From: Pseudobdellovibrionaceae bacterium
GTDB taxonomy: Bacteria; Bdellovibrionota; Bdellovibrionia; Bdellovibrionales; UBA1609
NCBI GenBank assembly: GCA_023954155.1
Contig: JAMLIO010000012.1
Location: forward strand, 1 to 40,599
Length of the DNA: 40,599 nucleotides
Direction of reading: 5' to 3'
Shown here: positions 40,555-40,599 of the stretch, piece after piece
Layout of the letters: each line of letters opens with the position of its first letter
Numbering within the stretch: position 1 is the stretch's first letter
Position numbers and translations under genes: made by a program
Notes under the pieces: generated by a model
The model's database searches: none
The model's input: only the letters and a program-made list of their open reading frames with translations
What the model was told of the DNA's origin: nothing

Positions 40555-40599
40555 GTTTTTGCCCCTATTCACCGTCAATACCGGCTTGCGTGGCGCGTA

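Noticed and set aside
1-40599. tRNA, rRNA and CRISPR arrays
   Set aside because: No cloverleaf, rRNA segment or regularly spaced repeats were noticed in the intergenic regions, most of which are under 250 nt.

Overview
The window looks like a chromosomal segment of a Gram-negative predatory-type bacterium of the Bdellovibrionota (Bdellovibrio / Pseudobdellovibrio-like). This is inferred from several features together: a complete lower mevalonate pathway with a type 2 IPP isomerase in a Gram-negative genome, a TIGR02147-family regulator, secreted proteins beginning with a GNGG motif after the signal peptide, a fused CcoN-CcoO cbb3 oxidase, a RegB/RegA pair and two TonB-like proteins. No rRNA or tRNA gene was seen, so the taxonomy rests on gene content only.

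Layout. (1) 1-13847, mostly minus strand: the usual rpmI-rplT-pheS-pheT-ihfA-merR neighbourhood, followed by an MscS channel. It is split between rplT and pheS by a five-gene mevalonate operon (idi, mvaA, a phosphomevalonate-kinase-like gene, mvaD, mevalonate kinase) and by three oppositely oriented genes (rsmG, a TrmH-type methyltransferase, a secreted protein). (2) 14010-19971, plus strand: a small membrane protein; an operon of TIGR02147 regulator, HExxH/outer-membrane-barrel protein and propeller-like lipoprotein, closed by two hairpins; then a secreted unknown and a TonB-like protein with an extra C-terminal domain. (3) 20039-32155, a redox/respiration island: dicarboxylate symporter, FNR with Fe-S cysteines, divergent ccoI-ccoS, ccoNO-ccoQ-ccoP-ccoG, a membrane hexapeptide-repeat transferase, and a RegB/RegA two-component system. 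(4) 32161-34738: a lipoprotein-type methyltransferase with an upstream 38-residue membrane peptide, and psd-pssA for phosphatidylethanolamine synthesis. (5) 34874-40462: an LtaS-like sulfatase-fold membrane enzyme, a small heptad-repeat lipoprotein, and a metal-homeostasis cluster (ZIP transporter; tonB, thioredoxin-like protein, Fur/Zur regulator).

The most unusual signal is non-coding. Two intergenic elements (29027-29173 and 30089-30231) have the same 79-nt core (about 85% identical) inside long perfect or near-perfect inverted-repeat arms whose sequences are unrelated between copies. The inner hairpin of the core also carries compensatory changes. A third copy is cut by the left edge of the window (1 to about 59). 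A fourth, larger palindrome (38440-38698; 74-bp perfect arms) sits exactly between the stop codons of the ZIP and Fur genes and shares a short motif with the cores. Conserved internal-loop sequence plus fully covarying stems is what a structured RNA or structure-recognised DNA element would show. I do not recognise it as a described family.
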